Source: Actinomycetota bacterium (GTDB lineage: Bacteria > Actinomycetota > Coriobacteriia > Anaerosomatales > PHET01). From it: DNA of 59,966 nt. This document shows, piece after piece, positions 19,624 to 28,525 of this stretch (position 1 is its first letter; the number at the start of each line of letters is the position of its first letter). The notes beneath the pieces were generated by a model that did no database searches, was not told the origin of the DNA, and saw only the letters and a list, made by a program, of their open reading frames with translations. The position numbers and the translations under genes were made by a program. The stretch covers positions 1 through 59,966 of the forward strand of contig JAJUJM010000011.1 in assembly GCA_029265315.1 (NCBI GenBank), written 5' to 3'.

Positions 19624-20421
19624 TCAGAACGCAGCCCCCTCCAGCGCCGTCGCACAGCCACAGGTCCGCTCGTCAGGCAGTCGCGGAATGAGCTCGTAGA
19701 TGAGGCTCTTGACCTTGTTGTTGTTCTCGTTGAAGACCCGAACGACCTCTTCGTTGGTGACCGGCGGTATGCCCTCCATGCCCGCATCGAAATCGGTGAT
19801 CAGGGAGATGTTGACGTAGCACATCTCGAGCTCACGGGCCAGATAGCACTCGGGGTACTGCGTCATGTTGATGACCTCCCACCCCTGCGCAGCGAACCAC
19901 TTCGACTCGGCCCTCGTCGAGAAGCGCGGCCCCTGTATGACCACGACGGTGCCTGTGGGATGCGCTGTGATGCCAAGGTCTCTGGCACAGTCGATGGCGA
20001 CCTGGCGCATCGTCGGACAGTACGGGTCCGCGGATGAGACGTGTGTGGTGATCGGGCCGTCATAGAAGGTGTCCTTGCGACCCGAGGTCCGGTCCACGAA
20101 CTGGTCGCAGATCACGAAGTGACCCGGTTCGACGTGAGGCTGCAGCGACCCACAGGCGTTCGGACCGATGATGCGAGTGGCACCGAGCTCCTTCATCGCC
20201 CACACGTTCGCGCGGAAGTTGATCATGTGGGGCGGCAACTGGTGCTCGCGCCCATGACGAGGCAGAAACCCGACCGTGCGACCCGCGATCTCCCCCACCA
20301 TGACTGGTGAAGACGGGGCCCCGAACGGTGTGTTGATCCGATATTCCTTGGGATCGTCGAGCAGCTCATAGAAGCCGCTCCCTCCGAAAACGCCGATCTC
20401 GATACGCGGGAGCTCAGGCAT
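19624..20421 (-). CDS. mtnP: S-methyl-5'-thioadenosine phosphorylase family enzyme
   Basis: Splits methylthioadenosine, or a related purine nucleoside, with phosphate. The 265 residues show IGVFGGSGFYELL, the phosphate-site FLPRHGREHQLPPH and NFRANVWAMKELG, and the purine-site region EVINMTQYPECYLARE. The ATG at 20421 was chosen because AGGAGG lies six bases upstream; an ATG six bases earlier touches the Shine-Dalgarno. Base preference (adenine versus hypoxanthine) cannot be fixed from sequence. A SAM-cleaving enzyme lies two genes away. Confidence 0.92.
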   Translation of the reverse strand: MPELPRIEIGVFGGSGFYELLDDPKEYRINTPFGAPSSPVMVGEIAGRTVGFLPRHGREHQLPPHMINFRANVWAMKELGATRIIGPNACGSLQPHVEPGHFVICDQFVDRTSGRKDTFYDGPITTHVSSADPYCPTMRQVAIDCARDLGITAHPTGTVVVIQGPRFSTRAESKWFAAQGWEVINMTQYPECYLARELEMCYVNISLITDFDAGMEGIPPVTNEEVVRVFNENNNKVKSLIYELIPRLPDERTCGCATALEGAAF

Positions 20422-20491
20422 GGTCATCCTCCTGACTGGACGGTCGGTGCTGTGATTCTAGTCGATACCCTCTTCAAGGCACACGGATGCG

Positions 20492-21475
20492 TCAAGCACT
20501 CATCAGCTCATCGGCGGCCACGCAGGGGCGGTCGTCCTCCACTGGGCGCGGCGCGTACAGCGGTCGACGGAACAGGTTGTCGGCGTCAGTCCATGCCTCG
20601 TCCACTCGCACCGCTTGAGACAGCAGCGTGGACAGTGCCGCCGTCTTCGCGTCGAGGTTGTCGGCATGGTGGAGCAGGAGAGACTCGATGGTGGCCGGCC
20701 TCTTGGGCGCACCCCACTCGAGTTCACCATGGTGTGAGAGCAGCGCGTGCTCGAGTGTGACAGCGAGTCGCGTCTCAAGCTTCACCGCTGCCGCTGCGGC
20801 AGCGACACGTCTCGCTCCCATCACGACGTGCCCCACGAGCCGACCTTCATCCGTGTAACTGATGCCAGTGCCCACGCTCAGCTCATCCACCTTGCCGATA
20901 TCGTGCAGAAGCGCCGCGGTGACGAGCAGGTCACGATTGACGCCCTCATAGCGCTCTGCGACGTGCGCACACAGCCCAGCGACATTGACGGTGTGCTCGA
21001 TGAGTCCGCCCACATAGGCGTGATGATGGTACTGAGATGCCGGGCAAGCGCAGAAGCGATCGAACAACCCCTCCTCAAGGAACACCCGACGAATCAGCCT
21101 TCGTAGCTGCGCGTGTGTCACCCCGGCGGCGAGCGCTTTGAACTCCGCCACCAGCTCCACCGGATCACGTGGGCCCACAGCGACGAAAGCAGCCGGGTCC
21201 CACGTGGTCGCTGCTTCGAGCTCATCAAGCATGAGTCGCTTGAGACCGCGGTACAGGCTCACCGTGCCGGTCGCGTGCGCGACAGCGCCCGCCGGAATCT
21301 CAGTCGCGTCCCTGCTGGGACGAAACAGGACCGCCGGGATGACGCCGGTCCTGTCGGCAAGCTCAAGGCTCAGGTAGGCGTCGCCATTCCGGGCCACCCG
21401 CAGTTCCTTCGAGCGAACCATGAGAGTCGCGTCGACCCTCGATCCTGCCGCGAATTCGCGTACGAAGCCAGTCAT
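20492..21475 (-). CDS. 3'-5' exoribonuclease YhaM family (OB-fold plus HD domain)
   Basis: Predicted nuclease, 327 residues. An N-terminal OB fold (SKELRVARNGDAYLSLELAD) is joined to an HD domain with YHHHAYVGGLIEHTVNVAGL, the metal-binding HDIGK, and HHGELEWGAPK. The arrangement is that of Bacillus YhaM. It lies between the SAM hydrolase and mtnP genes, all on one strand. Substrate (RNA or DNA ends) is by family only. Confidence 0.9.
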   Translation of the reverse strand: MTGFVREFAAGSRVDATLMVRSKELRVARNGDAYLSLELADRTGVIPAVLFRPSRDATEIPAGAVAHATGTVSLYRGLKRLMLDELEAATTWDPAAFVAVGPRDPVELVAEFKALAAGVTHAQLRRLIRRVFLEEGLFDRFCACPASQYHHHAYVGGLIEHTVNVAGLCAHVAERYEGVNRDLLVTAALLHDIGKVDELSVGTGISYTDEGRLVGHVVMGARRVAAAAAAVKLETRLAVTLEHALLSHHGELEWGAPKRPATIESLLLHHADNLDAKTAALSTLLSQAVRVDEAWTDADNLFRRPLYAPRPVEDDRPCVAADELMSA

Positions 21476-21542
21476 CCCGCCGTGCCCTTCACGATATGCA
21501 CACCAACCCTGATCGAAGAGTATCGGAGCGGTCTGACAGCGA

Positions 21543-22346
21543 TCAGGTGGCCCGGATTCTCACAGGCGTACCCGGCTCAACGCCGTAACGATCACGTGCG
21601 CTGCCCTTGTTGAGCGCAAGCGTCAACAAACCGGAGGAATCCACGAGAACCACCGCATCCCCTTCGGCGACGTCGGCGAACGTGGCCCCAAAGGGGACCC
21701 TGATGATGTTGTGACCCATGGCGATCTCGAGTTCGCTCGCGCGAAGTCCGAGTTCATCGATCCTTCCCGCAGGAACGTTGAAGCGCAGCGAGCCGAACCG
21801 GTCCGCGTCAAGCACCTCCGCCACCACCGAGCCACCCTCGGTGGTGCACTCTTCGAACGGCGCCGGCACCAGATCATCGGGGTCGAGCGACACACCGAGT
21901 GATGCCGGCTCAACTCCGCACGCCAGCGCCGCCGCAGCCGGAGCGAGAATGTCACGCGCGTGGAAGGTCGCGAGTGGACTGCGGAAGTCGATCTTCGACG
22001 GATCGATGGCATGAACCGTGGCGATCCCCCCTGCCCTGCGTGCAGCCGGAATGAGCACGCCATTATCCGGGCCGACAAGGCGCGAGCCTGTCCGCGTGGT
22101 GATGCACAGGTCCAAGCGACCGCCGCCAACTCCGGGGTCGACGACGACCAGATGAATCGCATCGGGAACCTGATGCACGGCCGCGGCGGCTGTCACCGCC
22201 CCCTGCCTGATGTCGAAGGCGGGGACCTGATGAGAGATGTCCACCACCCGCGCCTGCGGACATGCACGATGGATCACGGCATGGCATACGCCGACCCAGG
22301 TGTCGTCCAAACCGAAGTCCGAGATGAAACAGATGAGTGTCTGCAC
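21543..22346 (-). CDS. SAM hydroxide adenosyltransferase (DUF62 family)
   Basis: Predicted to hydrolyse S-adenosylmethionine to adenosine and methionine. The 267 residues have the N-terminal FISDFGLDDTWVG, then VVDPGVGGGR, GPDNGVL and FHARDILAPAAA, and a C-terminal beta-barrel ending with VDSSGLLTLALNKGSA. Nothing marks it as a halogenase. The GTG at 22346 has AGGAGG four bases upstream; in-frame sequence further 5' lacks homology and overlaps a divergent gene. The nearby mtnP suggests a shared task in SAM by-product removal. Confidence 0.92.
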   Translation of the reverse strand: MQTLICFISDFGLDDTWVGVCHAVIHRACPQARVVDISHQVPAFDIRQGAVTAAAAVHQVPDAIHLVVVDPGVGGGRLDLCITTRTGSRLVGPDNGVLIPAARRAGGIATVHAIDPSKIDFRSPLATFHARDILAPAAAALACGVEPASLGVSLDPDDLVPAPFEECTTEGGSVVAEVLDADRFGSLRFNVPAGRIDELGLRASELEIAMGHNIIRVPFGATFADVAEGDAVVLVDSSGLLTLALNKGSARDRYGVEPGTPVRIRAT

Positions 22347-22410
22347 GATTCCTCCTCGCGCGCACGAGTCCGAGCGCATAGTATCGTGGTACCCGATAAG
22401 GAGGTCGCTC

Positions 22411-22857
22411 TTGCGCACGCCCCGCTTGAAGGGATCGCTCGCCATGATCGCAACGATCATGTTGCTCGTGCCTTCAGTCGGCTGCACCAGTCGGCCCGTG
22501 CAGTTCGTGGACGCCGGACGCTCGTACAACGCTTCGACCGTCGATAGCCTGGTCACGAACACTTCCTCGGGTGATCTGGCCGCACAGAAGACTGAGGACG
22601 CGCCCGCCCTCCGACAACAGGCGCTCATATCGCTTCGCCGTTCTTCCGGCCGTGCTCCACAGGCCGCGGAGTTGCTGACCGCGATCTTCCCGGCCTCGAC
22701 CACCGCCGTGCCGTACTACGTGGAGCGGGCCAGCTACGAAGGGACCGACGCTTGGATCGTACTCGAGGCGCGAGGGCGCCCGGGAGGGACGCTCGCCGAC
22801 CGAAGGTTGTGGGTCATCGACACCGCCGGCAACGTCTTGGTGTCGAAGCTGCGCTGA
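22411..22857 (+). CDS. Small putative lipoprotein or secreted protein
   Basis: I do not recognise it. The TTG at 22411 is preferred because AAGGAGG sits six bases upstream, giving 148 residues. The N terminus is a signal sequence ending in LLVPSVGC, a possible though imperfect lipobox. The mature part has a helical repeat region and a C-terminal strand-rich section (TDAWIVLEARGRPGG, LWVIDTAGNVLVSKLR) that could be a small extracellular fold. It is divergent from the DUF62 gene. Confidence 0.7.
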   Translation: MRTPRLKGSLAMIATIMLLVPSVGCTSRPVQFVDAGRSYNASTVDSLVTNTSSGDLAAQKTEDAPALRQQALISLRRSSGRAPQAAELLTAIFPASTTAVPYYVERASYEGTDAWIVLEARGRPGGTLADRRLWVIDTAGNVLVSKLR

Positions 22858-22863
22858 GCCCCA

Positions 22864-23244
22864 TCACGCGCACAGCCTACGGCCGAACTCCTCGAGCACG
22901 TGATCGGGCACTCGGCCCGTCCAATCCCGCTGTAGTCGGTCCCATGCCTCGTCCGCGGGCGTTTGAACCGCACGAAGATCCGCGAGTGCCGCCTCGAGCA
23001 CGAACCGAACCGCCACGTCGCGCCCGTCAAGGCGACGATTGCAGATCCGCCTGACCACGGCCCAGAAATAGCTTCTGATCCGAACCGGCGAAACCATGGT
23101 GTCACCAGGGACGGTACGCAGGAACCGCTCCGTGGCGACACGGGCCTCGGATGACACCCGAGGGGGTACACCATGGTCCCGAACGGCCTCGTTCTCCAGG
23201 GCCGCGAGGACCTCAGCCGCATTCGCTGTCCCGACCATGTCCAC
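22864..23244 (-). CDS. Hypothetical protein
   Basis: A 126-residue, largely helical soluble protein of unknown family. The GTG start has GGGAGG six bases upstream, which is the main support that it is real. It begins 58 bases after the next small gene on the same strand and ends next to the stop of a convergent lipoprotein gene. No motif suggests a function. Confidence 0.6.
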   Translation of the reverse strand: MDMVGTANAAEVLAALENEAVRDHGVPPRVSSEARVATERFLRTVPGDTMVSPVRIRSYFWAVVRRICNRRLDGRDVAVRFVLEAALADLRAVQTPADEAWDRLQRDWTGRVPDHVLEEFGRRLCA

Positions 23245-23302
23245 CGCACACCTCCCGCCAACGACTTGTACGGCGGCATGGTACGTGTTCGGTCTGACAG
23301 TA

Positions 23303-23542
23303 CTATTCGACCGGGAAGACCGCCGACACCTTGGAACGGTTGATGGCGATGTAGCCGGGTGTTGCTATGGGCTCGTTCGTCACGAGGTCAGTGACGACGG
23401 CGTCGGTGACAGCGAAGAATCCTTGCGCTTTGGCGTTCAGCGTGTCTGTGAGTCGGCTGCCTGCGACGACGTGGACGTCGCCTTCGATACGCCAAGGTCC
23501 GACCGCGAGGACACAGCGCACCTTCTCTTTAGGAGTCTGCAC
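23303..23542 (-). CDS. Small conserved-looking protein, unknown function
   Basis: About 79 residues, strand-rich (VRCVLAVGPWRIEGDVHV, then RLTDTLNAKAQGFFAVTDA, then YIAINRSKVSAV). This pattern resembles a family of small DUF6812-type proteins as I remember it; I cannot confirm this. The GTG at 23542 follows a G-rich stretch; another start at 23614 would overlap the upstream DUF2085 gene by 14 bases and add a poorly structured N terminus. Confidence 0.6.
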   Translation of the reverse strand: MQTPKEKVRCVLAVGPWRIEGDVHVVAGSRLTDTLNAKAQGFFAVTDAVVTDLVTNEPIATPGYIAINRSKVSAVFPVE

Positions 23543-23600
23543 CCCAACCCCCCGTCTGACGGCTACGTCAGAAGAATCTATCGCACCCGACGGCCCTCCG

Positions 23601-24287
23601 TCACGCAAGCGCACGAACCGCTGATTCGAGCAGCACTCGTCCGATGCCTGCGACGTACACCTCCGCGAAGGCCAGAAGCAGAGCGACTGAGCCCGGTGCG
23701 AGCAGCTGCCAGAGCCTCTCAGCCTTGCGATCGAATACCGGGAGCATCCCGACCATCACCAGATTGATCGCCGTAAGGGTCAGGATGATACACAGCGCCA
23801 CGAAGATCGGGTACGCCACGCCGGTCGATGGCGCGACCCACCAGGTCGCCGCGCAGGACACGAGTCCGGACCCCAACCAGGCAGCGTAGCCACCTGAAGA
23901 CTCGAGTACCCGGGAAGACGAGGAACGCTGCCACAGTACGTCGTTGAGCATCGGCAGAATCAGTCCCGCACAGCAGTAGCCGACACACATCCCGCTCGTC
24001 AATCTCAGTAGGTTGGTCGATTCTCGCAAGCCAGCATACGAAGTGACTCCGTCAACACCCATGTACAGCACAGACAGACCGAAAAGCACCCAGAACCGGG
24101 GCGATGGAAGGGCACGCGGGCGATGACGATGAAGTGCCGCCAGTACCGCGAGCGAAACGACGAAACCGACATAGATGCCGGTGTCGCGTGCGCATACGGG
24201 CAGCTGAACGCCTCCGCCGAAGAAGGAGCGCTCGGGCAATTGATGACACAGGCCGTACCCGAGCCACCGCAAGAAGCCTTCCGGCAC
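23601..24287 (-). CDS. DUF2085 family membrane protein
   Basis: A 228-residue integral membrane protein with about six hydrophobic segments. The N terminus has the DUF2085 signature: CHQLPERSFFFGG-like sequence followed by LPVCARDTGIYVGF, with conserved Cys and His that may bind metal. Function of the family is unknown. The GTG start has GAGAGG five bases upstream. It lies downstream of tRNA-Pro, separated by a hairpin. Confidence 0.85.
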   Translation of the reverse strand: MPEGFLRWLGYGLCHQLPERSFFGGGVQLPVCARDTGIYVGFVVSLAVLAALHRHRPRALPSPRFWVLFGLSVLYMGVDGVTSYAGLRESTNLLRLTSGMCVGYCCAGLILPMLNDVLWQRSSSSRVLESSGGYAAWLGSGLVSCAATWWVAPSTGVAYPIFVALCIILTLTAINLVMVGMLPVFDRKAERLWQLLAPGSVALLLAFAEVYVAGIGRVLLESAVRALA

Positions 24288-24317
24288 GTTCGCCTCTCAT
24301 CCCGAGGAAGCGGGAAC

Positions 24318-24346
24318 GGCGGGCCGCGCGTGTCGCGCAGCCCGCC
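24318..24346. terminator. Hairpin after tRNA-Pro
   Basis: GGCGGGC and GCCCGCC arms (24318-24324, 24340-24346) with an inner GCGCG/CGCGC stem form a long hairpin 13 bases beyond the tRNA 3' end. It probably ends the tRNA transcript. Confidence 0.6.
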
Positions 24347-24359
24347 GCCTCAAGGTCGA

Positions 24360-24436
<77 letters not shown>

Positions 24437-24488
24437 GCGAGGCGCTATGCTAGCACGCCGTTTCGAGACACGCCAACCCCAGAGTCAC

Positions 24489-24522
24489 TGAGGCCCGGTC
24501 GCCTTGAGGGGACCGGGCCTCA
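24489..24522. terminator. Hairpin after the large multihaem cytochrome gene
   Basis: Perfect 12-base arms TGAGGCCCGGTC and GACCGGGCCTCA with a ten-base loop, 30 bases past the cytochrome stop codon. No T-run follows, but the stem is strong. Confidence 0.65.
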
Positions 24523-24551
24523 GTTCGCGTCATGCCAAACGCCTCAGTGCG

Positions 24552-26768
24552 CTACATGAGACCCCTCTTGGCGAGGTTCACGTGGCAGTTCGCGCAGAAT
24601 GTGGGCTGGTGGCAGTCGAAGCACGGCTGCGCACCGTTCTTCTTCACGATGTTCGGGTGGTAGCGGACCCATGGCTTGTTCGCGACCGAACCCTCGTGGT
24701 GGCAGGAATCGCAGAACGCGGTCTGGTGGCAGTTCGCACACTGCTTCTTGTTGTACTGCTTCTTGGCGAACTGCTCCTTGTGCAGGAACTTCTGCTTCTC
24801 GCCATCGTTGATCTCGTGCGGCATGGTCAACTTGTGGCAGCCGCGGCAGAACTTCGAGTTCGGCAGTTCCGCAGCGTTGCCCTGGTGACAGTACGTGCAG
24901 ATCTCGCCGTCCTTCTCGTAGAGCTGGACGTGCTGCGCCTTCTTCGCCGAGAAGTCCCTCAGGAACTTGCCCGCCTTGTGCGAGGCCGGGATGACGACCC
25001 GCTGCTGATGGCACTTCACGCAGTCGGCCTTCGTGTGGCACTTCTCGACACAGCCTGCTGGGCCGTTCTTGTTCGTCGAGGCGCCGTGCACCGCGATCCA
25101 CGGACGCGAGAACGACGAGCCGACGTGGTGACAGTTGCTGCACAGCTCACGCCACGAGTGGCACTGCTTGCACGGCTGCGGGTTCTTCTTCGAGCTCACG
25201 TGGTTGGTCTTGAACTCGGCCTCGTGCGGCAGGTTCAGCTTGTGACAACCCTTGCAGAAGCTCGCGTTGACGCCGCCGCTGCCGTGGCACACCTCACAGG
25301 ACTCGATCGACTTCTGGGCCTCCATCGAGTGCTTCGCGGAGGGCTCCGCCGGCTTCGAGCCGAGGACGGTCAGCGCACCCGGGAACTTCGGCTTGGTCCA
25401 GAACTGGGCCCTGTGCGAGTCCGGATACACCTTGCGCCCTGTGTGGCAGTCGATGCAGAACTTCGTCGGATGGCAAGAGGTGCACGACTTCACGCCGGAC
25501 TTCGCGACAGCACGCGGGTGCTGCTTGCTGGTCCACGGCACCGTCTTGTCGAACTCCCAGCCGACCTTCGTCCCATGGTGGCAGCTGTCGCAGAACGCGG
25601 TCTTCTCGTTCGCGCCATGACACAGCACGCACTTCTCCGGCTTGGCCTTGGACACGGCCGGGTGACCGGCGGCGTCTTTCGGGTCCTTCGGCTCCTTGAA
25701 CTCGGCCGGGTGCGGCATGTCCATGCCGTGACAGTTCGTGCAGAACGTCGACTTGTGGCAGGTGTCGCAGTAGAAGATCGACTCGACCTTCGGGAGCTCC
25801 TCGCCGATGCTCTCGTCGTCATGCGCGCCGTACTTGCGCTGAGCGGCGATCACCTGGGGCACGTCCTCCTTGGCCACGGGCTCCTTGCCCGAGCCTCCGC
25901 CAGAGGCGTACGCCTTGTCCGGGGTCAGGAAGCTGCCTTCCTTCTCCTCTTTGGGCTCAGTCGTCCCGGTGGTAGCTTCGGTCTTCTCGCCCTCGGACTC
26001 GCCGCCCTCGCCGTGACCGCCGGCTTTGGCGGCCTCAGCTTCGGCCTTCTTCTCCTTGGCCATCTCGGCGTGGCCCTTGGGATAGAAGTCCTTCTTCCGG
26101 TGATTCGCCGGCTTGAGCTCGAAGTCTGACGGATGACAGGCCGAGCACGCACCGGGGGCCGCGGCATCCTTGCCCAGGTCGTGGCAGCGGAAACATGCCG
26201 TCATGGACATGAAGTCGATGTGCTTCTTGTTCGGCTCGCCTGTGGCAGGATCATTGAGGGTCAGTTCGAAGTCCTCGCGGTGGGCGATCCGGTTATGACA
26301 CACCGTGCACGCGGCATTGACCTCCGCGTGGACCTTGTGGTCTATCTTGATGCCCTTGGACGGCGTCACGTTGCGCTTGTCCAGGTTGTGGCACTGCGTG
26401 CACTGCTTGGATGCCATCGTGAGTGCGACTTCCGACTCACCGTTCAGGGGAAGCTCGAAGTTGTCCGTCACGGTCAGGTAGAGCTCGCCCAATGCCTCCG
26501 CTTTGTGGAGGATGAAGATGACCGGGTTCGCGTTCACCGGCATGTGGCACGCCATGCACGACACCTCAGAGTGCGAGGACCGGTTGTACGCGATGATCGT
26601 ATCGTCCTGCACCTTGTGGCACCCCTCGGCACAGAACCAGCGTGTGGAAGTCACCCCCAACGCCACGATCATGACCGCGGCGAGCACCAGGACGCACACA
26701 CCCGTCCAGATGATGTAGCGCGGTCGGCGTACCGGATCCTTGAATCCGGCCAGCGAGATCTTGGCCAT
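24552..26768 (-). CDS. Membrane-anchored multihaem c-type cytochrome (24 haem-type motifs)
   Basis: A 738-residue electron carrier with one N-terminal membrane helix (residues ~19-41) and a large exterior part. I count 22 CxxCH motifs plus two CxxxCH motifs (CAEGCH just after the anchor, CVEKCH in the C-terminal third). The N terminus resembles NapC/NirT quinol-oxidising cytochromes. A charged, low-complexity linker lies around residues 225-290 between two haem clusters. The ATG at 26768 has AGGAGAG six bases upstream. It likely moves electrons from the membrane to outside partners; whether it reduces extracellular metals or links to formate dehydrogenase is inference. Confidence 0.93.
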   Translation of the reverse strand: MAKISLAGFKDPVRRPRYIIWTGVCVLVLAAVMIVALGVTSTRWFCAEGCHKVQDDTIIAYNRSSHSEVSCMACHMPVNANPVIFILHKAEALGELYLTVTDNFELPLNGESEVALTMASKQCTQCHNLDKRNVTPSKGIKIDHKVHAEVNAACTVCHNRIAHREDFELTLNDPATGEPNKKHIDFMSMTACFRCHDLGKDAAAPGACSACHPSDFELKPANHRKKDFYPKGHAEMAKEKKAEAEAAKAGGHGEGGESEGEKTEATTGTTEPKEEKEGSFLTPDKAYASGGGSGKEPVAKEDVPQVIAAQRKYGAHDDESIGEELPKVESIFYCDTCHKSTFCTNCHGMDMPHPAEFKEPKDPKDAAGHPAVSKAKPEKCVLCHGANEKTAFCDSCHHGTKVGWEFDKTVPWTSKQHPRAVAKSGVKSCTSCHPTKFCIDCHTGRKVYPDSHRAQFWTKPKFPGALTVLGSKPAEPSAKHSMEAQKSIESCEVCHGSGGVNASFCKGCHKLNLPHEAEFKTNHVSSKKNPQPCKQCHSWRELCSNCHHVGSSFSRPWIAVHGASTNKNGPAGCVEKCHTKADCVKCHQQRVVIPASHKAGKFLRDFSAKKAQHVQLYEKDGEICTYCHQGNAAELPNSKFCRGCHKLTMPHEINDGEKQKFLHKEQFAKKQYNKKQCANCHQTAFCDSCHHEGSVANKPWVRYHPNIVKKNGAQPCFDCHQPTFCANCHVNLAKRGLM

Positions 26769-26971
26769 ACGCACCTCTCCTCACTCCGAAGGACAACGGC
26801 GTCGCCGCGTGCCCCCTCCATGCCCCATTCATTCACGGAAACTCTATAAGAACGTGCACGAGCGAACAACCGCAGAAGCGTCTGTTGCACGCTTCGACAT
26901 GACAGTCAAACGTCCTGCTACCCGCCGACGGCACGCTTCAGGGCGCCACGTGCGGACGCGACGCGCCTCGG

Positions 26972-28156
26972 TCACCTCACGAGCAGTGTGTCAGCCAGCC
27001 GGTTGAGCTCGGCGATCGCACCCTGGATCTGTCGCGAGGCCTCCGCGGCCTGCGTGGAGACCTGGGCCATCTCCCTCATCGAGATCACGACCTGCTCTGA
27101 GGCGGTCCGCTGCTGTTGGGTCGCTATCGAGATCTGCTTCGCCGAGTCGGTGGTCTCCTCGACCTGCTGGACGATCCTGTCGAGCGAGTCAGCGGTCCTG
27201 CGGGCGAGCATCTTGCCCTCTTCGACCTTCTTCTGCGCCTTCTCGGTCGACATGACGAGCGCGCTCGCACTCGACTGGATCTCGCGCACGACGCGCCCGA
27301 TCTCCGACGTCGACTCGGTGACCGAATCCGCCAGCTTGCGGATCTCCTCGGCGACGACGGCGAACCCTTTGCCCGCCTCGCCTGCCCGCGCGGCCTCGAT
27401 CGCCGCGTTCAGGGCGAGTATCTTCGTCTGCTCGGCGATGTCATCGATGATGACGAGCACGCGGCCGATCTCCTGACTACGTTCGCCGAGCTGCAGGATG
27501 CGGTCGGAGGCCGCCTGCGTCGACTCGCGGATCTCGTCGATCCCCGCAGCGGTGTCGGCCACCGCCTGCATGCCCTCTTCCGCGCTGGCCAGCGTGCGTT
27601 CCGCGACCGCGGCCACCGTCTGGGAGTTGTCGGCGATCTGCTTGGAAGTCTGCGCGAGCTCTTCGACGGTCGCACTCGTCTGGCTGACCGCCGCTGCTTG
27701 CTGTGCGGCGCCCGAGGCCTGCTCCTCGGTGGCAGCCAGGACCTGTGCGGTGAGCGCGCGGACGTCGTTGTTGACCGCCTTCGCTTGGTTGAGCATTCCG
27801 GTGACATCACCGAAGAGACGCAGCACCTCTCCCTGCATGTCCTCGCAGTCGCCGTCGCACTCCACCTGGATGCCGAAGCGGGACTGAGCGGTCTCGAGCA
27901 CCTGGGCGAACATCGACTCGCCCACCTTGGCAGCCACCAAGGCGCATGCGATTCCCAACGCAACGCCCGCCACGATGCACATGATCCAGAAGACGAGGTT
28001 CGCAGATGCGCTCTTGGCCTCGACGAAGAAGCCGGCGAACAGCGGGAACGCGACACCAACACCCACCCCGGCGCCTCCCATGTAGAACATCAACTTGCGC
28101 CGCGTGCGTCCGATCCCCAGCTTGCGTGCCACGCGTTCCTCCCAGCGAGACGACAT
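26972..28156 (-). CDS. Methyl-accepting chemotaxis protein without an external sensor domain
   Basis: A 394-residue chemoreceptor. Two membrane helices (~22-45 and ~52-76) are separated by only a few residues, so no periplasmic ligand domain exists. A CDGDC motif lies just inside the second helix, near residue 100. The signalling hairpin is complete (tip [20 protein letters not shown], then [13 protein letters not shown]). It lies just downstream of the 24-haem cytochrome's promoter region, on the same strand, upstream of it. Such receptors often sense redox or energy state; that role is inference. Confidence 0.93.
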   Translation of the reverse strand: MSSRWEERVARKLGIGRTRRKLMFYMGGAGVGVGVAFPLFAGFFVEAKSASANLVFWIMCIVAGVALGIACALVAAKVGESMFAQVLETAQSRFGIQVECDGDCEDMQGEVLRLFGDVTGMLNQAKAVNNDVRALTAQVLAATEEQASGAAQQAAAVSQTSATVEELAQTSKQIADNSQTVAAVAERTLASAEEGMQAVADTAAGIDEIRESTQAASDRILQLGERSQEIGRVLVIIDDIAEQTKILALNAAIEAARAGEAGKGFAVVAEEIRKLADSVTESTSEIGRVVREIQSSASALVMSTEKAQKKVEEGKMLARRTADSLDRIVQQVEETTDSAKQISIATQQQRTASEQVVISMREMAQVSTQAAEASRQIQGAIAELNRLADTLLVR

Positions 28157-28233
28157 CGACCCTCACTCGCGAACATACTATCAGCAGCTGGCGCAGGGCA
28201 TAAGGTGGTCTTGCCGAAGTGTCTCGAGGCACG

Positions 28234-28262
28234 TTGCGCAAACATACCCTATGGGGTATATT
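28234..28262 (+). promoter_or_regulatory. Promoter of the ferredoxin-selenoprotein operon
   Basis: TTGCGC (28234-28239), an exact 17-base spacer, and TATATT (28257-28262). A palindromic element overlaps the spacer and -10, the placing expected of a repressor site. Confidence 0.65.
28244..28259. promoter_or_regulatory. Operator-like palindrome ATACCC-N4-GGGTAT
   Basis: ATACCCTATGGGGTAT has 6-base inverted arms. It resembles, from memory, operators of the CsoR/CstR (copper- or persulfide-sensing) repressor family. A related element precedes the formate dehydrogenase promoter at 56751-56766. Confidence 0.55.
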
Positions 28263-28301
28263 CTCACGGAGGCTCCGAGGGAGAGCCGTCGAGAGGAGTA
28301 C

Positions 28302-28514
28302 GTGAACGATATGACATCCGTTCGAATCGAGAACACGTCGTGTGACCGTTCTCCGGGCTGCCCGGCTCGCCGTGTGTGCCCGAAAGACGCGATCGTCCCC
28401 GTGCCCGGCGGTCCGTACCCGGGCGCCAACGGGTACACGGTCCTGGAGGACAAGTGCGCCGGGTGTGGCATCTGCGCTCGGGTCTGCGCCGGTGGAGCCG
28501 TCAGGTTCAGCTGA
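28302..28514 (+). CDS. Small ferredoxin-like 4Fe-4S protein
   Basis: About 70 residues with seven cysteines. The second half has the regular CAGCGICARVC motif of a 4Fe-4S cluster. The first half reads CDRSPGCPARRVCPKDA, i.e. CX5CX5CP rather than CX2CX2CX3CP, so the other cluster is unusual or altered. The GTG at 28302 follows GAGAGGAG by three bases; the ATG at 28311 (67 residues) is equally possible. It is the first gene of the operon and ends 11 bases before the selenoprotein gene. Confidence 0.85.
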   Translation: MNDMTSVRIENTSCDRSPGCPARRVCPKDAIVPVPGGPYPGANGYTVLEDKCAGCGICARVCAGGAVRFS

Positions 28515-28525
28515 GAGGAGTCGGC

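Noticed and set aside
24504-26129. Long plus-strand reading frame of 541 codons opposite the 24-haem cytochrome
   Set aside because: It is a Leu/Arg/Val-rich mirror of the cytochrome's codon pattern; the haem motifs show which strand is real.
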